A stretch of DNA of 64,000 nt from Oscheius tipulae (taxonomy: Eukaryota; Nematoda; Chromadorea; Rhabditida; Rhabditidae), in contig JASJZH010000002.1 in the NCBI GenBank assembly GCA_037178975.1, positions 5,197,501 to 5,261,500 on the forward strand, in the 5' to 3' direction. Below are positions 21,292-32,536 of this stretch, one piece after another; position 1 is the stretch's first letter, and each line of letters begins with the position of its first letter. Below the pieces are notes generated by a model that was not told the origin of the DNA, ran no database searches, and worked only from the letters and a program-made list of their open reading frames with translations. Made by a program: the position numbers and the translations under genes.

Positions 21292-24191
21292 CGACGTCTG
21301 GAAACCTCTATTCCGGGAGAAAATGGAATCCTTACCCCATGTCTGATTGTCCTTGTTTCGAAGCCATCTCCTCTAAAATCTCTCTGTATAAAAGACTGGA
21401 AAACGGAAAGCCGTTTGGTCAGAGGAAATGGCAAGAGGAAGCAGTCAAGGGGACTCTGAAGATTCAAAGGATCGCAGAGAGAGAGAGAGACAATAGCCCA
21501 GAACTGAATAAAGACACCCGGAATAGAAATATGTTTTCTCTTAATCCAATAGTTTCCATGGATATGAGAGAAAGGGGTAATCCCAAAACAGGAGGAAGAG
21601 TCTCCAGAGGGGGGTAGATCTGAGAGTGACAGACAAGGCGTCGACACTCCCTTCTCGAGAGAAATAAACACATGTGTGTGTGGCTCTGTCAGCGCCATTT
21701 AGAGGAGCTCCGGATCAAGCCAGCGGAGATACTTTGACACTGGGCAAAAACAAAGTAAGAATAGGCCACTGGGAGAGAGGAAGCCGGCTCCGTAAATAAG
21801 AATATTCTGAAGGTATCTGAAGGAACTGATAGGCTGATCCGAGTCGAAACTAAGCCCCACATGTCATTTGAACTGGAGTCATAACTTATGATGTCGTTTA
21901 ATCAGACTCGGGCTATTTTCATCTGGATTATGATCTGATTGTTTGTGCGAACCCATACATTACGAATTGGAGAGGAAAAGATTGCGATCCAAGATCACTC
22001 AATCAGGCTCCCCACGTGTGTAGGACTTCTTAGCCCACTAAAAGTCTCACTGCATGGGAAATTTGCATTCTTCTGATACTGGAAATAGCCACAAGAGTAA
22101 TAGAAATCCCTGGTTGAGGAGGCTGGTCATTTGGAGGACGGGAGAGGCTTCAATAAGCAGTAATTAAGCATTCGGTACAGAGTTCAAATGGCGAGCGAGG
22201 GAGAAATAAAGGACTTTGGGTGATGGCATAAAGGGCATTCTGGGTCTACCCGTCATTTTCAGAAGGTATAACAGATGGATACGGGCCCTTGCAGCGATTG
22301 AATGGTAGGTAACAGTGGAGATTCCAAGTGCAGAGACAGTCAATAGAAGGCTCTGGAAAGAAGCCATTGAGAATAACGAGCGTCCAATGGTACCTTGTTG
22401 TACTTTAAATGGACAGTAATTAAAATAGAGAATGCATGAAAGTGACATCTTAAAACTCACATCAGGAATAGGCTCTGGACCAATGATCTAGTCAAGGAAA
22501 CAATGTACTGTGACTAAGGGGCTCATTCTACGAAGTCAAGAATGAGACAAACAGGACACTAAGAACTAGGTACACGATACAATTAGAGAACTTTCGTGAT
22601 TTCGACAAATATTATCACAAACCTGATGTTAAGTATGCAAAAAGAACCATCGAGGGGATCTCAATATAACTGCTAAAGTATTGGATAAACTACTCAGAAG
22701 ATGACTCTCAGTATTCTCAAGAGAGAATGGCTTCGATCGACAGAGAATGAATCAGAGAAAGGCTTGTGCCCTGAGGCTTCCCCGACATCCTAATGAAGTT
22801 TTCCTGGGCGTCAACATGGCATGAGCTTGACCGAGATTGGGGAGAAGGACTGGAGATGCTTGAGCCTTTGGGAGAGTGTTCACGGCAATTTGGAGAAGGG
22901 TACAATTGAGAACAAAAGAAGGGAAATTGGTTCAAGAGTCACGAGACAAGACCGAAATAAGCCTATTTTTAAAAAATAGCGACTTTGATCCTACCTTTAC
23001 AATTGGTAAAAGGAGTCCGCATGCGACACTGGTCAACTTTAATGTGGGATAAGACCTGACAGTTTCTGTAGCCTTTTTCTGTAAAGTATAATCCTATATT
23101 ATATCCTAGATTAGAGTTGACAAGACAAGTCAGGGTAGTAAATGCGAAACAAGTACTGAGTCGCTCCGCCAGAAGCGTAAGCGACTGGTATCCTGGCATA
23201 GGACAAGGGTTTTATGTGCTGCTAGAAAATCAAGGTGTTGGCATAGGTAAAACAATTACCATGTCTCTAGACACCGATCTTGTTTTACCCGCTTTATCCT
23301 CTCACTGCTGCGAACGGACCACTAGAAAGCTTAAAAGACGTAGCAGCAAAGAGGAAGAAGATTTCTGAAGAAAAAAGAGAGGTGTAGAGCTTATTCTAGG
23401 TGCTACTCTGACGCATTGCGAGGCAAAAAATTATCCCCCTTTCCATGTAAGCAGCTATTAGCTCATGTGAGTCTAATTGCAGACTAGGTGTGAGCAGAGA
23501 AAACATCTTTGCCACGACGAGCAAAATCTCTATAACAGGATGGAATCGCATTAGCAGCTCAATTTAGAACGTTCGCCGAAATCGGAAGATTATAAATTGA
23601 GAGAAGGAAACACTTGGTTGGGATACAAATGAGCATGTGACTAGAAAAATGTAGGATGAGACTCGGATCAGCTCTAGGATTAGTTGTGTCACAGACTGGT
23701 CATGTTTTAAATTATGGGTGTTACGAGGCATGTATTGAACAAGAAAAACGGACTGGAGAGAAACGCAGAAAGCACAGAATGAGTAAACGGCAAGGGCTTT
23801 ACGTACAGCTGCACAGAAGAAAGAGTTTTTTGAATTTGTGGATTTGAAGACAGGTTCGGGCTGACTCAGATTCTGGTGCGAAGATGGCAAAGACTACTCT
23901 GAAAGATGTATGGAGTTATGTTCACTGTTATTGAAACACTTCAGTCTTGGATGGAAGCATGAAGCAGCAGCTGCTTGGAGGAATAAGAAAAGAGAAGTCA
24001 TGTTCAGCATTCTGAATTGCAGATAGTCTATCATTTACAGTTCAGCCGTTGTTTTTCTTCCCTCGTACGCTACTGGACATCACAGCAACAGGCGCCGTGG
24101 CAGCCAAAAGACCACTTCTTTACACACCTTCACTCCCTGTTTTTCATTTCAATTTCGTCCGCCTTATCATTTCTCACTTTGGATTCCACAA
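21292..24191. other. Gene-poor stretch containing one dispersed repeat
   Basis: About 2.9 kb without a convincing gene. Open frames at 21288-21617, 23117-23368 and 23564-23890 have no domain; the first follows directly on the preceding gene. The only structured element is the palindromic repeat at 22989-23172. Confidence 0.5.
22989..23172 (+). repeat. Dispersed palindromic repeat, copy 1
   Basis: This shares blocks with 51540-51720 and, inverted, with 39788-39910. Order of blocks: tcctaccttta..., then an inverted repeat whose arms are 23032-23051 and 23102-23121 (17 of 20 bases complementary), enclosing the shared core tttctgtagcctttttt. A tail running to about 23172 is shared only with the 51.6-kb copy. 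The arrangement looks like a small non-autonomous, MITE-like element. No coding capacity is shared between copies. Confidence 0.75.
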
Positions 24192-25203
24192 ATGGGTGTC
24201 ACGATTTTGTTACTGTTTCTCCCCCTAACACATTCTCTCCTGATTGGGAATATTCCTTTCGACGAGACCAAGGCCGCTCTTTCTGTGCTGGATACACTCC
24301 CAAAAGGTACGTATTGAGTTCATTGTAACCTCGTTGTAGAATGTGAAAAGAATGGAAAGAAGTACAAGGAGGGGGAGAAGTTCGAAGTAGGACGGCTCAG
24401 ATATCAATGCCAGAAGCACGGTGTCTACTCGATCGAGGGCTGTCAGACTGAGAAGAACGAATCCATCGCAATTGGGGAGACTGTGGTCAAAGACAATGTC
24501 AAGCATCAGTGTCTCAAGTCAGGAGCCTCAATTTTCTACAGGGAAACGGTATGAGTTGAATCAACGAAACAACAATTGAGCGGAGGAGACTCTCGATACA
24601 CTTCTCGTTACAGGTCTGTGGAACCATGGGTCAGCCAGAATGCGACAAAATTCCCAAGCCTGAAGCTTTCGAGAAGGCGGAAAGAAACAAGACGGAAGAT
24701 TCGAAAGGAAAGAAAGTAAGTCACCTCGATTCAGTCCCAATTTCAAAATTTCAGTTGAATGTGAGCGGTCTTCCTCAAGGCTGGTCGGTCTTTGAAGAAG
24801 GTGCCAAGAAGATTCCTGGAACCAATGCGACTCTCATCTTTAGGACTTTGACCTACAATCCTATGAGTCACAACAGGTACTATCTTAGTGACCTGAAAAA
24901 AGACATTTCAGAGCTCGACGTCAAATGGGACACGGAGTCGGTCGCGTAGTTGGAATGGAGGACCCCGGAAATGAGAAACCATCTATGCCTATGGAAATGT
25001 TAATAGGCGGAAAGAAAGTCCATTCTGGGAGTGTCAAAGAAAAGGCTGATCACGGAGCGTTTGTGACGAATAGCGGTGGATCTCAGTCGAAGAAACCCAA
25101 TATTCTGTCCACTCAGAATATTGGGGCGAGTCTAAAGATTCAGAGCCCGTCAAACTTTCAGGTTCCTTTTTTTCAAACAAAACAGAGAAATGTGGGCCTT
25201 TAG
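24192..25203 (+). CDS. Secreted protein with MIG-18-like fibronectin type I domains
   Basis: Five exons (24192-24306, 24340-24548, 24614-24715, 24755-24876, 24912-25203) give 279 residues. A signal peptide covers about residues 1-18 (TILLLFLPLTHSLL). Two short Cys-pair modules follow: CEKNGKKYKEGEKF with RYQCQKHG, and then a segment with VKHQCLKSG and ending VCG. This spacing fits the nematode abnormal-cell-migration-18-like (fibronectin type I) family, secreted extracellular-matrix factors. The C-terminal half is low-complexity, basic and Ser/Gly/Lys-rich (KKPNILSTQNIG) without further cysteines. The family is largely nematode-restricted, which supports the organism call. Partner and role here are unknown. 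Confidence 0.72.
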
Positions 25204-25522
25204 AGAGGAACAGTCGCCGGAGCTCATCACGATGTCAAATGGAGTGGGAAGACTGCCCCAGTGGGCGGAAACCCGATGGCTGTAGGGCCTGGAACCTTCA
25301 CTTTCGGCGGTACGGTACATAAGAAGCAGCAATGAAAAGAAGAATATTGAAACAGCTAACAACTGAGAGCTTGATAATCTGTTTTCTTAATTATCAACTT
25401 TCAGAAAAACAGACCTTGCAGATAAATACACCTTATATAATGATCGAAAACACTAAGATTCCCGTCATTTTAACCGTTCTTGCTCAATAAGTACATACAG
25501 GGAATATAATAATAATGGCGAT
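25204..25522. other. Convergent intergenic gap
   Basis: About 320 bp between the MIG-18-like stop (+) and the MFS transporter stop (-). It is presumably the two 3' untranslated regions. TTATT strings near 25501 could supply the minus-strand polyadenylation signal. Nothing else is seen. Confidence 0.5.
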
Positions 25523-27305
25523 TCAGTATTTGGAAAGGCGCGGAAAGAAGAAGCACCATGCTATGACTCCAACAAATGTTATGACACCGTTTGAGATCCA
25601 CAAAGCTCCTTGACCCAAGTTTGTGAACATCAGCCTTCAATTTGGGAATTTACGAAAATGAGAAAGGCAACTTACGCAGCATAAATAGGGCCTAGAACTT
25701 GCATAATATCAGCAGCTACGACGACAAGAGCTTGCATAATACTCTGAAATCTCACCATTGTACTGCCGCTGTCTCTGAGTCAACCTGATCTGCCTTGCTG
25801 ACAATTTTCGAGTAGATGGTATCCATTCCGATCCCCTGCATTGGCATGGCGAGCCCCATTACAGCTACGATCACAGGGATGAATATCACTGGCCACGTCC
25901 CTTTTTCACTGGAGCACCAAGAGTACTCGTCCGGATTACAGCCAGTTCTTGCCGTTTCTGGAATCAGTCTCGACCTTTTGGAGACACAGGAATACCATTG
26001 TATTTCGGCAGAACGTGACTTGTCATCGGATAAGGGTAGGTAGAGATATAGAGGAACATGGAAATGCACATCCCGATGAGGAAACAGACTCGAGGTGGGA
26101 CCCAAGTTGTGAACTTGGTTGCCATGAAGAGGACAGCTACAAGAATGGAAAGGATACCAACAGCACCCATGGTAATCGAGGTCACTCGCACTGTATGCTC
26201 CCCGTTCCAGCCGAAAGTAGCCATGAAAATCGGTGACGCCACACTGGAAAATGTGGATAATACATATAGTTTAGCCTGACTCACGTTCCCAGAGTCATTG
26301 GGGAAATCTGTGTTACCAACATTTCAGAAAGACAAAGAAGTACCAGTCCCCAGGATACATCCAGTGATCGGATTTTGTTCAATCGCCGTTTGATTGCCTC
26401 TATTGAGTAGTTGTACTCGTCCGTTTCTGTAAACCAGACTGACCGACGATAAAGTAGTTCCCACTTTTTGACTTTTTCTCCTTCTGGGGCATCTCCTCAA
26501 GCGCGTAGTAGATGAAGAATATGGAGAAGATGTTCGTAATTGTGGCGAGCCAAATGGGAGCAGAGTATAAATGGAATCTCAGACCGGGAAGAAGTTCAAA
26601 GCCCGGGTAAGAAATACCGGAGAAGATAAGTTGAATCACTGAAGTTTTGGTAGAGTTTTTGGAAAAAATAAATACCGGGGCCGATGATAATGGATGTCAT
26701 TCCGGACAGGGCTGTTGTTGCAAAGGCTCTCGGACGATCTTCATCCGAACTTACTAGGACTAGATAGACGCGTAAGATGACGCTGCTGCCTGAAGTTTAT
26801 GTTTTTGCCAAAAAAAAAGATTAAAACCTACTGCTAGCAACGGAAAAGATGAAGTAGCATCCAAGCATGAGATATCGTCTCCCGGAAGAAAGGAACTCTA
26901 CACAGAGATAGATACAGCATCCGACAAATGCCAGAACTCGACCGACTACTAGTTGCCATCTGAACTATTGAGTTAAAAGGAAAGTCTTCTTGACTCACCT
27001 AACAGTCTGGGTTTTGTACGTCCAGAGAGAAAAGACGATGGAGAAGATGACATGTCCCCATTTGGAGACGGAAGAGGCGATACCGAAAAAGGAAGATGTT
27101 GCCGATGGATCTATCGTGTGCATGTAGGGCCACTCGGCCATTCCCACGACAGTATTCTCGACTGCGGCCAGAAAAGAGACTATGCCCGCAATATAAACAG
27201 CTCTCCAATTTGTCTTAACTAAATTGAATCTTTTCTGAGAAAGATCGGAGACTAACCTGAATCATCTCCAACAAAACCGACTTGTAGTCCTGAGCTTTTA
27301 GACAT
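25523..27305 (-). CDS. Major facilitator transporter, MFSD8/CLN7-like
   Basis: Ten exons (27257-27305, 26999-27218, 26832-26959, 26676-26789, 26444-26638, 26285-26399, 25996-26243, 25785-25957, 25676-25743, 25523-25634) close to 473 residues with about twelve membrane helices. Family-like landmarks are VENTVVGMAEWPYMHTIDPS after helix 1, the WTYKTQTVRWQLVVGR loop (the A-motif position) and the IYSKIV...SIMQALVVVAADIMQVLGPIYA region near the C-terminus. Human MFSD8 (518 residues) is a lysosomal membrane protein mutated in CLN7 disease and reported as a chloride channel; nematodes have several paralogues. Two tempting 17-20-nt introns were rejected in favour of 44-nt alternatives that keep phase. 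Exact substrate and orthology are uncertain. Confidence 0.8.
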
Positions 27306-28168
27306 TTCGGAGAAAGAGACAGATCAAGACCACGAGCGAAAGAGCAACTCGTGCTCTACTGCCCTCGGGCCAAGTCGCGCGAGTTAAAAAGACCGTGCGC
27401 TGACTCAGCCATCGGGAATCAGCACGGTTGGTAGCACGCGTCGTATACACAAAAGGAACTGTTAGCATTGGGGATAAACTTCCGCTTTTTGTTTTGAGAG
27501 AGACTGGGTTCAGAGCTTGGATATTTGTCTCTGCTGTCTGCAGAAGAAGAAATGTATCGACAATACAATAGAATTATGAGTCCTAGCTTGAAGTTCAGAC
27601 TGCTTCAATATTTCCCTGAAAACCTTTGATTTTGTCCTCAAGTATGTCAGATATAACTCCTGTCGTACCATGTCGTTCCTTCCTTCATACTATAGACCTG
27701 TCCCTGCCTACAATAGCTGAAAAGAAGTAAGTTCTCGCACGACATTAAAGTCCGAAGCCCCTACCCTTCGAGCAAATGCCTCTTGACTGGATAGCTTCGT
27801 TCTTCAAATCACTCTTCAGATGTTCTCTATCCCTTTCGTAGTCCTAGTTGCTTCATCACTCGAGAAGAACAAGAGATGTATCCATGAATTCTATAGTTTG
27901 CTGTCACTGAGACATCAGGAAGCAATAACATCTACTTTTTGTCTCCATTTCTCTCATCCGGCGGGACCAATTTCGCCGCAGCTCAGATTCGGTCAAATGA
28001 AGACACTGCCAGTACCCCGTTCCGTCTCCATAATTGCGTTTTTTTGCAGCTTCTTTAGTCAGACACTGATTTATTTATACAGCAACGGGAAAATGTTCTA
28101 CTGTTAAAGTGTTTGAAGAGAGAAGGGAAGAGGCGAGGTGGCACATTGTATTGGAGAACTTGGGAGAG
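27306..28168. other. Intergenic, no gene recognised
   Basis: Lies upstream of the MFS transporter and downstream of troponin C. The open frame at 27820-28107 (+) has no recognisable features. It probably holds the transporter promoter and the troponin C 3' region. Confidence 0.4.
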
Positions 28169-29370
28169 TTATTCTCCAGACATCATTTCCATGAACTCTG
28201 AAATTCCATTTCTTTTAAATAGAACCTTCCCACCGTCAAAGTCAACTGTTCCAGAACCGTCCTGATCAATTTCGGCAATCATTTCGTCCAGTTCTTCCTC
28301 GCTCACGTTGTCGTCAAGAGCACGAAGGATGTCACGGAGATCGGAGACGTTGATGTACCCATTTCCCTGACAGAATATGATGTTAGGTGGCAAGAATGAC
28401 GCCCAACCACCCACATTAAGACACTGGCTATAGGGAGAGATTAGGAGCAGGAAGCAAGGAGTTCAAGAGAGGGAGAGGAAAAGATATGATTGAGTTAGAC
28501 TCAAGAGCAATTTCGAGAGCATACTCTTGACAAAACATAATCTGTTAAGTTGTTCTCTGGCAGTTCCTCTTTCAAAAATGATTCTGTCGGAACTTCTGAG
28601 GAAAAAATGAGAACACCCATAAGGCAGTCAGATATTCTGTGAACAATATCTGTTTAAAAGTTCCCTTCAATAGTAAGATGTTAGCGATGATGGGAGGGTG
28701 AGAGTTTGTGTCTACCCACTACTTTTCTTTACGAAAATTTGTGTGCAATTCTCATTTCTTTCGAATTGTCTTCTCAAATTACTCAAGCACTTCCAACAGC
28801 CTTCAATGCTACTGTAGATCCTGGCACACAGGTGCGCACCTGTCTGCCGAGAACCCCGTGTAAATACTGGAGGCAAGATTTACCAATCGATCACTGGTTT
28901 ACCTGTTTATCGTAGAGACGGAAAGCCTCGCGAAGTTCCTCTTCGAGTCCCTCGTCGTTGTCGTTGTTCACGACAAAGTTGGCAACCATGGCGGCGAATT
29001 CCTCGAACTCGATCTCTCCGGAACCTAAAGAGATTCGTTCATTCTCGTTTGGTATTATCTCGAACCGTCAGCATCGAATTCCTTGATCAACTGCTTCAAG
29101 TCACGCTCCTCGAAAGCCTGACCCATAGTACGAAGAATCTGTCCGACCTGGGTAGCTCGGATGTATCCTTTGTTCTCCTTATCGAACATGTTGAAGTATT
29201 TGCGGAACTCTGCAAGAAATAATGGTTCTAAGGGAAAATTACAAGCTTACGTTCGATTTGTTCAGCGGTGAGCTGTTCGAGGGCATCGGCAACGACGTCT
29301 CCCTAAAGAAGAGTTGAGTAAAGGACGAGAATCGAATGAATTCATGCATAGGACGGCTTGAACTTACCAT
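28169..29370 (-). CDS. Troponin C
   Basis: Exons 29368-29370, 29251-29302, 29066-29209, 28903-29024, 28234-28366 and 28169-28197 give 160 residues, the invertebrate troponin C length. The first coding exon contributes only the ATG. Four EF hands are visible. Site I ([12 protein letters not shown]) lacks the usual ligands. Site II ([12 protein letters not shown]) and site IV ([12 protein letters not shown]) are canonical. Site III ([12 protein letters not shown]) is partly degenerate. The fragments [10 protein letters not shown] and EFMEMMSGE are typical of the nematode and arthropod family. The protein is the calcium sensor of the thin filament in striated muscle. The fourth intron is 536 nt, long for this window. 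A divergent calmodulin-like gene begins 509 bp away. Confidence 0.95.
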
Positions 29371-29879
29371 GGTGGCAGGCTGTGAGGGAACTGTCGCGCA
29401 GTTTCCTCGGACGCCGAGTTTGCTTTTACACTACGCCGTCGAGTGGCTTCGCCCCCGTGGCCGGAAGATGCCGGGGACAGAGACACATTCGAGGGATTTG
29501 GAGACAACGTTTACCTGGATTCTCTGAGCAAATAGCATGATCACTTTGAAGAAGACAGGTGGTACATGTTCTCTAATCACTGACCATTGTCTTTCAGTCT
29601 TTTTATTTGACTCCGGGTACAGTGTCTGTGTTTATCAACATTTCATTCTCTAGGATTTGGAGGATTAGGCAGCCGGCATAACATTTCAGTTTCATAACAC
29701 AGTCATTAGGGAGAGGCTGACGAACGACAGTCATCAACCTTGTCCATTTCCTCTTCCCAAGTCTCCGATTATAGGAGCAATTAGACTCAGGCTTGACCAC
29801 TGGGCCATATTTCAGTTTCCATTTCTCGTCTGAATTGTTTGTGTCTCGACTCCGCCCACCCTCGCCATCAGACTGCGTG
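29371..29879. promoter_or_regulatory. Divergent intergenic region between troponin C and calmodulin-like genes
   Basis: About 510 bp separates the two divergent starts, so both promoters and 5' untranslated regions should lie here. I see no decisive TATA box or other motif. The short open frames here are not supported as genes. Confidence 0.4.
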
Positions 29880-30437
29880 ATGGAGACCATTCCGGAAAGC
29901 GAGCTTCGCGAAGTCTTTGAAGAGTTCGACAAGAATGGAGACGGGAGGATCACCAAGGAAGAACTACAGGTGAGTCTTGAATTACTATTGGTATTTTGGT
30001 TTCATGAGGCCAACGCTTAATCTCGTTGTTTTGGAAAGAGCATTCTTTACCTGCTTATGAAGGTTGTGAAAATTGAGAGCTAGATGTGACCTCAGTGACC
30101 TGTCAGCTGTCAGTTTTTTTAGATTTTTCTTTGCGATAGTCCCAAACTACCCGATGCTCTTAGGTAGAGAATGTTGGGACCTTCCCCTAGATTGTCGAAG
30201 TTCTATTGCCTTCTCGACTACCTAAAAAAATACCCGCGACTCAAATTCCAAACACACTCTCATCTTACTCTGCGGTCAGGTCGTGAGAAAACCTCTCAAA
30301 AAGTATATTATTTCTACCTGTTCTGGTCTCAAGTCTGTTCTTTTGACCTATCCTTAATGCTCAATTATGTGTGCGAAAAGATCTCCCACGCTCCTCTTGT
30401 TTGGGTGTTATCCCAGGCTCTAGTCTATGTAAATGTG

Positions 30438-30471
<34 letters not shown>

Positions 30472-32136
30472 GGGGGGGGGGGGGGGGGACAATTCATGAA
30501 AGACAAACGTCATGTTGAATCAAAATTACCCTTGCAAGGCCATAAATTTCGCTGTTCCCCTGATTCCAAATTGCGACACGACACGACGAGTAACATGAGG
30601 CTGCTTGTTGGCATTCTGTTGGTCTCTCCTAATGGAATCGTGTGTGTTTCGACTAATCCCCTTAAATAACGAAGACATCTCTGGAGGGGTCGAACAACAA
30701 AATCAGGCGCCCATTATGAGTCCTGGGAGATTCATGTGAATACTGATTGAATGCATCTCGAAGAAATCCAGTGGAAAAAGTAGATAGAGAGAAAGAGGTA
30801 GGAGTTGAACCTTGAGATCTCATCTCTGCTCACAGCAGACATCAACCCAATTCAAACGAGCAGTCTGGGAGTCATCTTGATGTTTTGACTCTTCCCCAAT
30901 GATCTCTGTCTCTGACGGATTGGTCTCACACATTCGGAAGCAATTCCCGATTCAGACTAAAAGTTTCCATAGACTAAAGACTTCCACAAATGTTGCATCC
31001 ACTCTAACCCAGTTTTCCAGATCGCCCTTGTCCAATTGGGAGAGAAGCCGAATTCGTCCAAAGTGGATGCGATGATTCGTCAGGCAGACACAGACGGTTG
31101 GTTTTGGGAAGAGAAAGCGGGGGTCATAACAGGAAGGTAGTACGTGTTTATTCACCCTAACTGGAATATTCATGGGGCTGGTTACGTTTTTGCAAGAGGA
31201 GGATCATTAATATGCACTAACGTAGGGGAAGTCAGCCCGGCTCTCTGGGGAACATACTCTTATCTCACGTAGGGTCTCTTGAGCGAGATTTTTGGGAAGA
31301 AGTGGATATTGGAGAAGTTATCAGAAGAGCACTGATTATGGATAAAAAACTGCTTGGACTAGAACACAGGTTTAGAATCGAGAAAAATATGTTCAATTAC
31401 CTAGCCACTGATCTCGCCAAAGATATGAAAGTGGAGACATTAGTAACCGACAGTCTGCAAAGTAAAGGAAACTGCTGAAAGCAATTCCAGCACTAACCTA
31501 AAACCCAGTTTTCTTCTACCGTAATCCTCTGTGGCCTTTCGTCGACTATGATCCAATTTCCCATCGTCCCCCCATTATTGTGTTATAGGCTCCGAGGCAG
31601 CGATCCATCTTTAGACGTGTGGCAGTAAACAGACACGTCCGGACGCACGTGCTTATTGCCGGAGGGAGTGACACTTGCAGTATGATTTGTCTTGTTTTGA
31701 CCACATAGATTACCTCCTGTTGTCCTCTGAGAGTTCTAATGTGAATGTGAAGAAATCGGGACTAAGTTGAAACTGTTTCAGGCGATGGCTGCATCGAAAT
31801 TGACGAATTCCTCACTGTGTTGAGGAAACAATTGATGAATCCGAGGGAGGAGAAGGAGCTCAGAGATGTTTTCAATGTGAGTACGGGGCCCAAAGACTCA
31901 CGCAAGATTCACTCAGGTCTTCGACAAGAACAGGGACGGACTGATCTCAACAGAAGACCTGGTCAATGTGATGACGTCCCTTGGACAGCGACTGAGCGAG
32001 AATGATGCGCGGGAGATGATCGGCCAAGGAGACTACGATCGCGACGGAAAAATCGACTTCTACGGTTTGTTCAGCTTTTGGACCCTGACCGGCGGTTTCA
32101 GAGTTTGCCATGATAATCAAGAATCGATCATCATAA
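29880..32136 (+). CDS. Calmodulin-like four-EF-hand protein
   Basis: Exons 29880-29969, 31021-31096, 31782-31876, 31917-32064 and 32102-32136 give 147 residues. All four EF loops keep the calcium-ligand positions: DKNGDGRITKEE, DTDGDGCIEIDE, DKNRDGLISTED and DYDRDGKIDFYE. The central linker reads KQLMNPREEKELRDVF. The sequence differs from true calmodulin at many sites, and the N-terminus (METIPESELREVF) is distinct, so it is a calmodulin-like sensor rather than calmodulin. Introns 1 (1051 nt) and 2 (685 nt) are by far the longest among resolved genes; intron 1 contains a T32-G18 homopolymer junction (30439-30488). Target proteins are not inferable. Confidence 0.92.
30439..30488 (+). repeat. 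Homopolymer junction T32-G18 in an intron
   Basis: A run of 32 T (30439-30470) passes directly into 18 G (30471-30488), inside intron 1 of the calmodulin-like gene. Open frames drawn across it are artefacts of low complexity. Lengths of such tracts are easily mis-assembled. Confidence 0.9.
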
Positions 32137-32536
32137 TCAACCAGATCTGATCAAATCTGAAGGAAAACTAAGCTGGAATATAATAAACCCGGTTGCCAAA
32201 GCTATAACCTTGTAGAGCATCAAAGATCGTCTACAAGAAAGAAACAGATATCAACAAATATCAGACCGTTTTGAAGAAACAACTGTTGCCTCGGTGAAAA
32301 GAATACTACTGCATGCCTTGTAGTCCACAAGAGTCTCTTACTTCAAGTTTTGATTGAAAAAGGCAATAAACATAGGAAAATCGACAAAAAAACCCTCGCT
32401 TGCTCTGTAGTCTACGAAGCTTGACAGAAGCTTAGCAGGCAAAAGCTGGCATTAGCTGAGATTTTAGCGCTAGCAACGAGCGGCGCAGCCGTTCTTCTAG
32501 ATCGGGTCAGAATTTAGTGAACGCAGTTGATTCGAT
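32137..32536. other. Convergent 3' region
   Basis: About 400 bp between the calmodulin-like stop (+) and the zinc-finger gene stop (-). It contains AATAAA strings near 32180 and 32366 suited to plus-strand 3' processing. No gene is seen. Confidence 0.5.

Noticed and set aside
21138-21698. 186-codon minus-strand frame
   Set aside because: Antisense to the membrane-protein gene 3' end; no domain, no splice support.
25744-25784. 12-20-nt introns near VQW in the MFS transporter
   Set aside because: The donor after ADQ gives a 41-nt intron in phase and restores the SKADQSIMQAL continuity of the family.
26424-26443. 17-nt intron in the MFS transporter
   Set aside because: A 44-nt intron (26400-26443) keeps phase and is within the normal size range.
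30171-30669. Open frames with poly-Phe and poly-Gly
   Set aside because: They are translations of the T32-G18 tract inside an intron.
30785-30870. tRNA-like GGAGTTGAACC on the minus strand
   Set aside because: Only three T-stem pairs form and the acceptor and anticodon arms do not fold.
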